The translations under genes were made by a program, and so were the position numbers. A DNA stretch of 5,934 nt. Origin: a bacterium. GTDB lineage: Bacteria; Oederibacteriota; PGYV01; DSBP01. The notes under the pieces were generated by a model. It saw nothing but the letters and a program-made list of their open reading frames with translations. It was not told where the DNA came from and ran no database searches. Location of the stretch: NCBI GenBank assembly GCA_011049465.1, contig DSBP01000229.1, forward strand, positions 1-5,934, given 5' to 3'. Of this stretch, positions 1-5,934 are shown one piece after another. Each line of letters opens with the position of its first letter. Positions within the stretch are counted from its first letter, which is position 1.

Positions 1-702
1 GTTTTCATCGGCCCCAACGCCTCGTTCGCGAATGACATGTATCCCAGGTCGAAAAAAAGGCCGCCGCGTTTTTTGAGGACAATAATAAGGAAGAGCGCTT
101 CAATCGGCGCCAACGCCACCATACTGCCGGGCCTTGAGATAGGGACAGGCGCGCTTGTGGGCGCGGGCGCTGTCGTTACCATGAGTGTACCGCCTTTTGC
201 TGTGGTGGCGGGAAATCCGGCGCGGATAATCAGATACATTGGAAGCGCCGGCCGCGCCAAAAAACAGGCGGTTTCAGCGCCCAAAACAAGGGACAGGTAT
301 CTTTATGCCCTTAAAAAAGCGGCTGATATGAGGGGAAGCCTCTCTGTTGCCGAGTTCGCGAAAGAACTGCCCTTTATTCCGAAAAGATACTTTGTCGTAT
401 ATGACGTGCCTTCCGAGAAGATACGCGGCCAGCACGCCCACAAAAAGTGCGGACAGTTTCTGGTATGCGTAAAGGGGTCTGTCCGGGCGGCTGTTGATGA
501 TGGAAAAATCCGGAAGGAGTATGTGCTGGACAGGCCCGACCTCGGTCTTTACATACCGCCGATGGCGTGGGCTTCGCAGTACAATTACAGCGGGGACGCC
601 GTGCTTCTTGTGTTCGCGTCGAGGCCCTATGAGGAAGATGATTACATAAGGGATTATGGGGTGTGGCGCCGCGCCCTGCGGGTAAGGGTAAAAAAAAGGT
701 AA
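1..702 (+). CDS. Bifunctional sugar-nucleotide acyltransferase / 3,4-ketoisomerase, WxcM/FdtD type (5' truncated)
   Basis: The reading frame is open from base 1, so the true start lies upstream; the first in-frame ATG (37) falls inside a conserved domain and is not a real start. Numbering from base 1, residues 1-80 are the end of a left-handed beta-helix acyltransferase: an early IGPN and ND..PRS stretch typical of FdtC/QdtC-like enzymes, then hexapeptide repeats (IGANATI, IGTGALVGAGAVV) and the closing VVAGNPAR. A linker of about 25 residues follows. Residues 108-228 match the FdtA/WxcM C-terminal cupin: RGSL.V.EF, PF..KRYF..YDVP, the HAHK motif with His145 and His147, GLYIPP, and EEDDYIRDY near the end. 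Known family members isomerise dTDP-4-keto-6-deoxyglucose to the 3-keto sugar and N-acylate the 3-amino product, giving Fuc3NAc- or Qui3NAc-type donors for surface glycans. The order (acyltransferase then cupin) is that of characterised FdtD. Which isomer is made cannot be told. Enzyme is cytoplasmic. The stop touches the next ATG. Confidence 0.9.
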   Translation, partial: VFIGPNASFANDMYPRSKKRPPRFLRTIIRKSASIGANATILPGLEIGTGALVGAGAVVTMSVPPFAVVAGNPARIIRYIGSAGRAKKQAVSAPKTRDRYLYALKKAADMRGSLSVAEFAKELPFIPKRYFVVYDVPSEKIRGQHAHKKCGQFLVCVKGSVRAAVDDGKIRKEYVLDRPDLGLYIPPMAWASQYNYSGDAVLLVFASRPYEEDDYIRDYGVWRRALRVRVKKR

Positions 703-1125
703 ATGGCGCGTTTTTTGGACGGGGATAAACTGCTGCAAAAAATATTGCAAAAAAAAGAGGCGCGGTTTATAATAGTTGGCGGTTTTAACACGGTGCTCAC
801 ATACATTATTTATGTTGCCCTGATATACTGCGGGATACACCACCTTGTTTCCATGGCTGTGGTGTATGTCATCGGGATTGTGAACGGATATATATGGAAC
901 AGGGTTTTTACATTTAAAAGCAGGGAAAAACCCGCGGGAGAGTTCGTGAGGTACGCGGCAGTATATGTCGCGGTTTTTTTTATAGGGCTGGCCGCCCTTT
1001 ACCTGATGGTTGACCGCGCGGGCATGAACCCGTATGCGGCGGGTGCTGTTAATGTGGCTGTTATTACGGTAATAAGCTGGCTGGGCCACAGGTATTATAC
1101 TTTTAAAGCGAGCAGCACGGAATAA
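703..1125 (+). CDS. GtrA-family small membrane protein
   Basis: This 140-residue protein has the size and layout of the GtrA family (Pfam GtrA-like). A short basic cytoplasmic N-terminus precedes four predicted membrane helices at about residues 22-43, 47-66, 83-103 and 110-130. The hallmark F.IVGG.NT.L motif opens helix 1. Each half ends in a related motif, NRVFTFK (66-72) and HRYYTFK (129-135), which reflects the family's internal duplication. GtrA proteins are associated with membrane passage of polyprenyl-phosphate-linked sugars, for example in phage-encoded O-antigen glucosylation, and often stand beside GT-C glycosyltransferases, as here. The ATG directly follows the previous gene's TAA, with only a weak AAGG just upstream, so translation is probably coupled. 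The specific lipid-sugar carried is unknown. Confidence 0.93.
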   Translation: MARFLDGDKLLQKILQKKEARFIIVGGFNTVLTYIIYVALIYCGIHHLVSMAVVYVIGIVNGYIWNRVFTFKSREKPAGEFVRYAAVYVAVFFIGLAALYLMVDRAGMNPYAAGAVNVAVITVISWLGHRYYTFKASSTE

Positions 1126-1131
1126 AGGAGG
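1126..1131 (+). promoter_or_regulatory. Shine-Dalgarno AGGAGG selecting a TTG start
   Basis: A complete AGGAGG sits immediately after the GtrA stop codon, six bases before TTG at 1138. It fixes the start of the next gene on a rare TTG. The first in-frame ATG downstream is residue 32, and starting there would delete the first membrane helix. The perfect site may compensate for the weak start codon and make this cistron initiate independently. Confidence 0.85.
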
Positions 1132-1137
1132 AATTAA

Positions 1138-2910
1138 TTGGTTTACAGGTTAGGCTCTTATTTGTTTTTCTTATATGCGGCAGCCGCGTTCGCTGTGTGC
1201 CAGCGCAATTTTTTCGTTTATATATCGGAGATGCCGCGCTATTCACTCGTAATAACCGCTGTCTTTTTTATAATCTCCATTATAATGATTCTTATCGGCC
1301 TGTGCCGGCCCAACCTTTTTTACGCGCTGGCTGTTATTCCTGCCGTAACCGGGGTGTATTTCTTCTATCTCGCGCCGCTTAAAATGGCCTATTATGTATT
1401 CTTCGGGATAATGCTTTTGTTTTTATACGGCGGCTTTATATATGACTCCATGAAGACGGCGGAGGCCCCGCCGGCCGGCAGGGGTTCTGTTTATAAATGG
1501 GTCTTTTCCGGCCTTTTAATATCCTCAGCTGGAATGGCAGCGGCAATACTTTATGTCAATTACGCGGATCCTGAGATACTCTGGTTTTTTCCCTTTAGAA
1601 TTGACGGATATAAAGGGAATATGAACTGGTATGACGGCATAAACTATGAGGTTTTCAGGGAGTTTTCCGGGCTCCTGATAACCATTTTATACCTGGGTGC
1701 TGTTATTTTTTTCGCGCGGCTTGTGGCTTCAGGAAAGGTGAGAGGGGTGGCAGCCATAATAGCGGGACTTGTGGCAGCGGCGTTTCTCGGGAAAATAGCC
1801 TTCAGCCTGATGACCACCATGGGAATAGGCCACATGGAAGCCAAAATAAAAGGGCCGCTGATGTCCACGTATTATTACTGGGCGGCAAGGTCGCCGGATA
1901 TAGGCGAGTTTATAGCGAACTACGCGTCCAAGTACCAGTCGTATCACAACGCGGCGCATTTAAAGGGGCACCCGCCGATGCAGGTTGTCTTTTACTGGCT
2001 CATAATAACCCATGTATCAAAGAGCCCGCTTGCGGCCTCTCTTATTTACGGTTTCATAACAGCTCTTGGAGTCATACCCTTTTTCTTTCTGACGCGCCAC
2101 CTGACAGGAAGCCTCAAAGCGGGCTTTTTCGCTGCGTTGCTTTACGCGCTCACGCCCAACAGCCTGATTATGTCCGTAGCGGGGACAGAGGGAATGATAA
2201 CGTTTCTTACCGTGCTGTTTCTGGCGATGGCCGTTATAGGCGCGTCAAAGAACAGCGTATGGCTGCTTCTTTTTGCGGGCCTTTGTTTCGGGCTCAATAC
2301 ATATTTTCATTTCGGCATATGGCCCCTTCTGATGTTTGTTTTTCTTATGATAATGAAGTGGGAGGTCTTTGCGTCAGGCACGGGCCGGGTTTCCGAGCTC
2401 CTGAAATGGGCGGGAAAAGTATTTGTTGTGCTGGCAGGCGTTGCCGCGGCCCATTTAATAATCTGGATGGCCTTTAAGGGCACATTTGATTATGTTGAGT
2501 CCTTTAATAAGGCAAAGGAGCTGTCTGTGGGTTTTATGCTGACAAGGCCGTATGAAATCTGGTCCTGGGCAAATTTCTTCCACTGGGCACAGTACATTAC
2601 ACCGCCGGTGCTGGCTCTTTTTGTCTTCAGGTTCTTCAGAATCCCGCGCATAACGCCTGAAGCCGCGAGATTCGCCATAATGGCCCTCGCTATGGTCTTT
2701 GTCCAGTTTACAGCCTCGCTCGGAAGGGCCGAAACGCACAGGATGTATATGTACCTCATTGCTTTTGTGGTGCCTGTAGCGGCAATGGCGCTGTTGAGGC
2801 CGGCTGAAAATAACGAAGGGTACAGCCTTGGGAAAGAGGCTGTGTCTGTTGCGGCGATGACAGCGGCCTATTCTGTGCTGCTGCAGGTTTTTGTGGCCGA
2901 TTTATTATGA
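1138..2910 (+). CDS. Polytopic membrane protein, putative GT-C-fold glycosyltransferase
   Basis: This 590-residue protein is almost wholly hydrophobic, with roughly 14-16 predicted helices (clear ones near 5-21, 36-57, 60-78, 84-103, 119-141, 177-196, 203-228, 297-318, 425-446, 509-528, 536-553 and 569-588). Between helices lies a polar loop with D254..E257F, Y262 and the motif HLKGHPP (274-280). A D/E-containing loop leading to a HPP motif recalls PMT_2/GT39-like and related bacterial GT-C proteins, where the acidic residues of an extracytoplasmic loop act in catalysis. An AGTEG segment (348-352) before a helix and GRAETHR (529-535) before the late helices also resemble conserved sites in large uncharacterised mannosyltransferase-like families. 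The proposed role is transfer of a sugar from a polyprenyl-phosphate donor on the outer side of the cytoplasmic membrane. Its place after GtrA fits that. Donor and acceptor are unknown. It starts at TTG with a perfect Shine-Dalgarno and overlaps the next gene by ATGA. It could instead be a ligase- or flippase-like polytopic protein. Confidence 0.72.
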   Translation: MVYRLGSYLFFLYAAAAFAVCQRNFFVYISEMPRYSLVITAVFFIISIIMILIGLCRPNLFYALAVIPAVTGVYFFYLAPLKMAYYVFFGIMLLFLYGGFIYDSMKTAEAPPAGRGSVYKWVFSGLLISSAGMAAAILYVNYADPEILWFFPFRIDGYKGNMNWYDGINYEVFREFSGLLITILYLGAVIFFARLVASGKVRGVAAIIAGLVAAAFLGKIAFSLMTTMGIGHMEAKIKGPLMSTYYYWAARSPDIGEFIANYASKYQSYHNAAHLKGHPPMQVVFYWLIITHVSKSPLAASLIYGFITALGVIPFFFLTRHLTGSLKAGFFAALLYALTPNSLIMSVAGTEGMITFLTVLFLAMAVIGASKNSVWLLLFAGLCFGLNTYFHFGIWPLLMFVFLMIMKWEVFASGTGRVSELLKWAGKVFVVLAGVAAAHLIIWMAFKGTFDYVESFNKAKELSVGFMLTRPYEIWSWANFFHWAQYITPPVLALFVFRFFRIPRITPEAARFAIMALAMVFVQFTASLGRAETHRMYMYLIAFVVPVAAMALLRPAENNEGYSLGKEAVSVAAMTAAYSVLLQVFVADLL

Positions 2911-5612
2911 CAAAAAAGGAGAGCAATAAAGTGGGCAAAAAGAAGATGACGGATGCAGTCAGCGTTCCTGCGCAGGGCAGCGCGGTTAATCCGGGACTTG
3001 ACAGGCGCTTCACGCTGGATTTTGTCTCGTTTGTGTTTGCCGTGGCGTTTGTAATCGCGCTGTGCGCTGCAGTGAATTCAATGAATCTCTTTCCCGATGC
3101 AAACAAATACGCAAATCTGAATTCGTGGGACTCAATAAACCCCGAGCCGATGGAGAGGCTCCTGTATATTCTTGTTATAATTGTTTTTCCGCTGTTATTT
3201 CTTGTCTTGAGAAGGGTGACTGAAGGATTCGCCGCGCCGCAGGAAAGGCTCAATTACGGGATCTTCTCGAGGATTCTCGGTTTCTTGGGCGCTGCCGGCC
3301 TTATTTGGGCGGTAACAGCGGCCTTTTCAATTGAGTTCAGGGATTCTGTGCCGCCATATAAATACATAAACAATATGCTGTATGAGACAAATATGGCGGC
3401 CCAGTTTTTTCTAACTGTCATCGCGGCCTTTTTGCTGGTTGTGTCAGCCGCGCGCCCTGTGAAAGCGTTTTTCGCGAAGCTCAGGGCGGAGAGGGCCATT
3501 ATAGCCCCGGAACTGCTGCTTCTCTTTATAGTCATAATAGTCTCTTTTGACGGGCTTCCGAAAGTAAGGGATAATTTCCATTTTGAGGCCGTCTTTTATT
3601 CCGTATCGCAGATTTATAACGGGAAGACGGCCCTTGTGGATTTTACAACACAGTACGGCCTCTATGCCCATTTTCTTGAGCCCGTATTCAGGATGCTCGG
3701 CGGCCTGACAGTCTGGAAATTTCAGTTGGTTATGGGCGTAATGATTGCGTTATCCTGGATTGCGCTCTATTTCTTTATGAAGGGTGTGATAAAGAACCGC
3801 ATTCTTCTTTTTATCGGGTTCACAGCCGCGCTTTTTTACGCGTATGTCAATTTCTACAATGATTACAGGTTCAGGGAATATTACCAGTACTTTCCCATCA
3901 GGTCGTTTTTTCCGATGATCTGGCTTCTGCTTGCCGCGGCCTATATTAAAACCCGCTCGCGGGTTCTTTATTATATAGTGCCTGTTTTTCTCTCTGCTGC
4001 TGTTTTATGGAACCCGGATACGGGTATTATGGCGTTGCTCTCCTGGGCCGCGCTTCTTCTTTTTATGGAGGCAAGGTCGGTTTGGGCATCAGGACTTCCT
4101 GCTGCCAAACTTCCGCGGAAAGCAGCCTTTCATTTACTGAACATCGCCGAGATATTCGCGGCATGCCTTGTCCTGTTCGCGCTTATTATGTATTTCAGGA
4201 GCGGCGCTTTTCCGGATTACACTGAGCTCACCCGATACCAGCGCATCTATTACCAGATGGGTTTTGGATTGATGCCGATGCCTGCCGTGCATCCGTGGTA
4301 TCTTTATGTGGCTGCACTTGCGGCCGGGATAGCGTTATCACTCGGCGGTTTTTTCGCCGCGGCACGGGAAAGCAGGGAAGAAAAACGGGGTGAGGCGGTG
4401 TTTTTGCTTGCGGTATTCGGGACACTCACATTTGCCTACTACCAGGGCAGGAGCCATGACTGGGCAATGGTGCCTATCTTATATGTGCCGCTGGTACTCG
4501 GGACACTGTTTATTGACGCTTTTCTTGACGGGATTAAGAAGCGCGGCGGGTTGAAGAATATTAACGCGGGCATCGCGTGTATGATTTTGGTTATACTTTT
4601 TGGCATGACTGCGCCGCTTGAGAGGGCCTATGTAAAGGCAAAGAATTTTAAATTGGGCGCGTTTCTCAACAAGTTTGACACGGAACATAACAAGAACGAG
4701 TTCGCCTATTTGAAACCCTTTTTTAAGCCGGGCGAAGAGGTATTTGTAATATCCGCGGGCAAACAGTCGATTATTTACGCGGCAACAGGAGCCGTGAACC
4801 CGGTTAATGTTCCCGGACAGGCTGAGATATCGCTTGTAAGCGATATTCACAGGGTCAGGGATTATCTGCTGGAAGAGGGCGTGGGCAGGAGGCTTATATG
4901 GGACCGCTCTGACGGCGGGGTCTATGTGAACCATTTTGACCTGGCGTTTTGGAAGACGTATCAGCTGGAAGCGGTCTTTCCGGATTCCCAGGTTGAAATA
5001 TACAGGCAATACGGCGAAATTGCCGCGAAAGAGCCGCTGTTTACGGCAAAGCCGTATCTGTTCCAGGCAAAGCGCAATGCCGGCGCTGTCTTTACTTATA
5101 TAGATAAAGAGGGCGTTTTCGCAAGGAATTTTCATTTTGATTCGGGCGCGGTTGTAAGGCTTGGCGCGGAGTTTTGCGTTGAAATACTGCTTAAGCCGCA
5201 TGCGAGCGAGCGCCGCGGCGCGGAAATAGCCGGCAATCTCAGTAAAAACAGGGGAATAAGGCTCGTATCATCCGAGACAAAACCGCATATTTACCATCTC
5301 GCCGTCGGGACAGGTGCCGGGATAAGGAATTCGGCCGGATTTTTTCTTGAGCCGGGCAGGTGGTCGTATTTGGCGGTAAGTTACTCCGGTTCCGGGTTTA
5401 CAATATTTGTTAATGGCGAAAAAAAGGACAGCTTGAGTGCTGTGCCGGCTGAGAGCGCGGAGCCCTTTAAAATACAGAACAAGTGGTACGGGTTCAGGGG
5501 CGAAATTGAGGAGATGCTTATCTCGGGCAGGCCTGCCGCAGGAAGTGAGATAGAGGAAAGGTATGAAAAAACATGGACAAAAGCAGGGGAGTTTGGTATT
5601 ATTAAGAGATAA
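2907..5612 (+). CDS. GT-C-like polytopic membrane protein with C-terminal LamG/concanavalin A-like domain
   Basis: The 901-residue product has three parts. A Lys-rich cytoplasmic tail (1-36) leads into about 13-14 predicted helices between 37 and 570. A soluble region of mixed alpha/beta character follows (about 575-720). The C-terminal jellyroll (about 736-895) shows LamG_3 features: F.VEILLKP, GRWSYLAVSYSGSGFTIFVNGE (W819, N836, G837) and FRGEIEEMLISGRP (863-876), ending in EIEERYE. In the membrane part, RDNFHFEA (221-228), DFTTQYGLYAH (245-255), NPDTG (369-373) and QGRSHDW (513-519) resemble GT-C proteins in which an acidic residue in a periplasmic loop is catalytic. D222 and E227 are candidates. 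LamG folds commonly bind glycans or proteins; if the tail is extracytoplasmic it could hold an acceptor polymer, which is inference. The ATG at 2907 overlaps the previous stop but has no Shine-Dalgarno; in-frame GTG at 2931 has AAGGAG nine bases ahead and may be the true start, giving 893 residues. Glycosyltransferase activity is likely but not proven. Confidence 0.78.
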   Translation: MTKKESNKVGKKKMTDAVSVPAQGSAVNPGLDRRFTLDFVSFVFAVAFVIALCAAVNSMNLFPDANKYANLNSWDSINPEPMERLLYILVIIVFPLLFLVLRRVTEGFAAPQERLNYGIFSRILGFLGAAGLIWAVTAAFSIEFRDSVPPYKYINNMLYETNMAAQFFLTVIAAFLLVVSAARPVKAFFAKLRAERAIIAPELLLLFIVIIVSFDGLPKVRDNFHFEAVFYSVSQIYNGKTALVDFTTQYGLYAHFLEPVFRMLGGLTVWKFQLVMGVMIALSWIALYFFMKGVIKNRILLFIGFTAALFYAYVNFYNDYRFREYYQYFPIRSFFPMIWLLLAAAYIKTRSRVLYYIVPVFLSAAVLWNPDTGIMALLSWAALLLFMEARSVWASGLPAAKLPRKAAFHLLNIAEIFAACLVLFALIMYFRSGAFPDYTELTRYQRIYYQMGFGLMPMPAVHPWYLYVAALAAGIALSLGGFFAAARESREEKRGEAVFLLAVFGTLTFAYYQGRSHDWAMVPILYVPLVLGTLFIDAFLDGIKKRGGLKNINAGIACMILVILFGMTAPLERAYVKAKNFKLGAFLNKFDTEHNKNEFAYLKPFFKPGEEVFVISAGKQSIIYAATGAVNPVNVPGQAEISLVSDIHRVRDYLLEEGVGRRLIWDRSDGGVYVNHFDLAFWKTYQLEAVFPDSQVEIYRQYGEIAAKEPLFTAKPYLFQAKRNAGAVFTYIDKEGVFARNFHFDSGAVVRLGAEFCVEILLKPHASERRGAEIAGNLSKNRGIRLVSSETKPHIYHLAVGTGAGIRNSAGFFLEPGRWSYLAVSYSGSGFTIFVNGEKKDSLSAVPAESAEPFKIQNKWYGFRGEIEEMLISGRPAAGSEIEERYEKTWTKAGEFGIIKR
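2916..2921 (+). promoter_or_regulatory. Shine-Dalgarno AAGGAG pointing to an alternative GTG start
   Basis: AAGGAG (continuing as AG) lies nine bases before the in-frame GTG at 2931, and inside the coding region if the ATG at 2907 is used. The ATG itself is preceded only by T-rich sequence without a purine block. The site therefore favours GTG 2931 as the main start, while the ATGA overlap would favour coupled re-initiation at 2907. Both give the same protein except for eight N-terminal residues. Confidence 0.55.
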
Positions 5613-5638
5613 CAAGAAGGGATTAATACTAATCATTC

Positions 5639-5644
5639 AGGAGG
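5639..5644 (+). promoter_or_regulatory. Shine-Dalgarno AGGAGG of the last gene
   Basis: A complete AGGAGG is seven bases upstream of the ATG at 5652, in the only gap of note (5613-5651, 39 bases). The gap otherwise holds a 5-base inverted repeat, GATTA/TAATC around a 4-base loop, that is too weak and AT-rich to be a terminator. The last gene is therefore probably read from the same transcript. Confidence 0.85.
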
Positions 5645-5651
5645 TTTTATA

Positions 5652-5934
5652 ATGGCAAAGAAAAAAAAGAAATCGGTTAAAAAAGCTGCGGCGTTTAAGA
5701 AAGCAAAAGCTGTTGCTGCAAGCGTAAAGGCAAAGGTTGAGAGCCTGCCTGCGCCCGCAAAACCCAAAAGCAATAAAATTCCCCTTATTATACTTACGAT
5801 TGTTGTCTTTTTGCTTGTAGGCGCCCAGATAGTATTTGTCATAAACAAGCAGGTTCAGGCGAATAAAAAGCCGGTCTTGGTTAACAGCTGGAAGGTTCAA
5901 TACGGCATACAGGCGGGAATGCCCGTGTCGGGAA
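5652..5934 (+). CDS. Lys/Ala-rich single-pass membrane protein, N-terminal part (3' truncated)
   Basis: The frame is open from the ATG to the window edge (94 complete codons) with a perfect Shine-Dalgarno, so this is a genuine gene cut by the right border. Residues 1-42 are very basic and rich in Lys and Ala (MAKKKKKSVKKAAAFKK, then several K-A and P-A-K-P steps), giving a disordered, histone-H1-like tail. Residues 43-64 are a single hydrophobic helix (IPLIILTIVVFLLVGAQIVF). By the positive-inside rule the Lys tail is cytoplasmic and the rest, beginning about residue 65 (INKQVQANKKPVLVNSW), is extracytoplasmic: a type II signal anchor. The ectodomain is not visible enough to classify; the W..QYG..AG spacing could be the start of a repeat propeller, but that is a guess. 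Position after the LamG protein suggests an envelope partner of the same glycan system. Function unknown. Confidence 0.85.
   Translation, partial: MAKKKKKSVKKAAAFKKAKAVAASVKAKVESLPAPAKPKSNKIPLIILTIVVFLLVGAQIVFVINKQVQANKKPVLVNSWKVQYGIQAGMPVSG

Noticed and set aside
274..1089. Long open frame on the - strand (271 codons) across genes 1 and 2
   Set aside because: It lies opposite two well-supported genes, has a composition rich in His, Arg, Pro and Tyr typical of antisense translation, and shows no recognisable domain.
2756..3253. Open frame of 165 codons on the - strand across the junction of genes 3 and 4
   Set aside because: It overlaps two real coding regions and its Ser/Pro/Thr-rich low-complexity product is what reverse reading of this sequence gives.
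4479..5201. Open frame of 240 codons on the - strand inside the LamG protein gene
   Set aside because: It is antisense to a conserved coding region with no domain signature or convincing context.
5621..5634. Inverted repeat GATTA-ATAC-TAATC as a terminator
   Set aside because: The stem is only five mostly A-T pairs with no T-run after it.
5648..5653. Perfect TATAAT resembling a -10 box
   Set aside because: It overlaps the ATG of the last gene, which has a proper Shine-Dalgarno; transcription from it would start inside the gene, and no good -35 is placed upstream.
5661..5668. A8 run at the start of the last gene as a programmed frameshift site
   Set aside because: It simply encodes consecutive lysines; the frame continues sensibly into a membrane helix with no need for a shift.

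Overview
The window is about 6 kb of moderate-GC bacterial DNA and is almost entirely coding on the + strand. It holds five consecutive genes; the first is cut by the left edge and the last by the right edge. The junctions are very tight: a TAA directly followed by ATG, a 12-base gap with a full Shine-Dalgarno, an ATGA overlap, and a 39-base gap. This looks like the inside of one operon. I see no RNA gene, mobile element, CRISPR array, convincing promoter or terminator.

Left to right: (1) the C-terminal part of a bifunctional sugar-nucleotide enzyme of the WxcM/FdtD type, with a left-handed beta-helix acyltransferase followed by an FdtA-type cupin 3,4-ketoisomerase; (2) a small four-helix GtrA-family membrane protein; (3) a 590-residue polytopic membrane protein that looks like a GT-C-fold glycosyltransferase; (4) a 901-residue protein with a second GT-C-like polytopic domain, then a soluble region, then a C-terminal LamG/concanavalin A-like jellyroll; (5) the start of a Lys/Ala-rich, single-pass membrane protein that continues beyond the window.

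Read together (inference), this is an envelope glycan locus. Gene 1 would supply a dTDP-3-acylamino-3,6-dideoxyhexose (Fuc3NAc/Qui3NAc type). GtrA would help move a lipid-linked sugar across the membrane. The polytopic proteins would use polyprenyl-phosphate sugars on the outer face of the membrane. The least ordinary part is gene 4, which joins a GT-C-like membrane domain to a lectin-like LamG fold.

The organism cannot be named from this sequence. Shine-Dalgarno sites and gene content say Bacteria. Frequent AGG (Arg) and ATA (Ile) codons at balanced GC, plus large poorly characterised polytopic proteins, would suit an uncultured candidate phylum of the Omnitrophota/Elusimicrobiota/Goldbacteria kind, but this is a weak guess.
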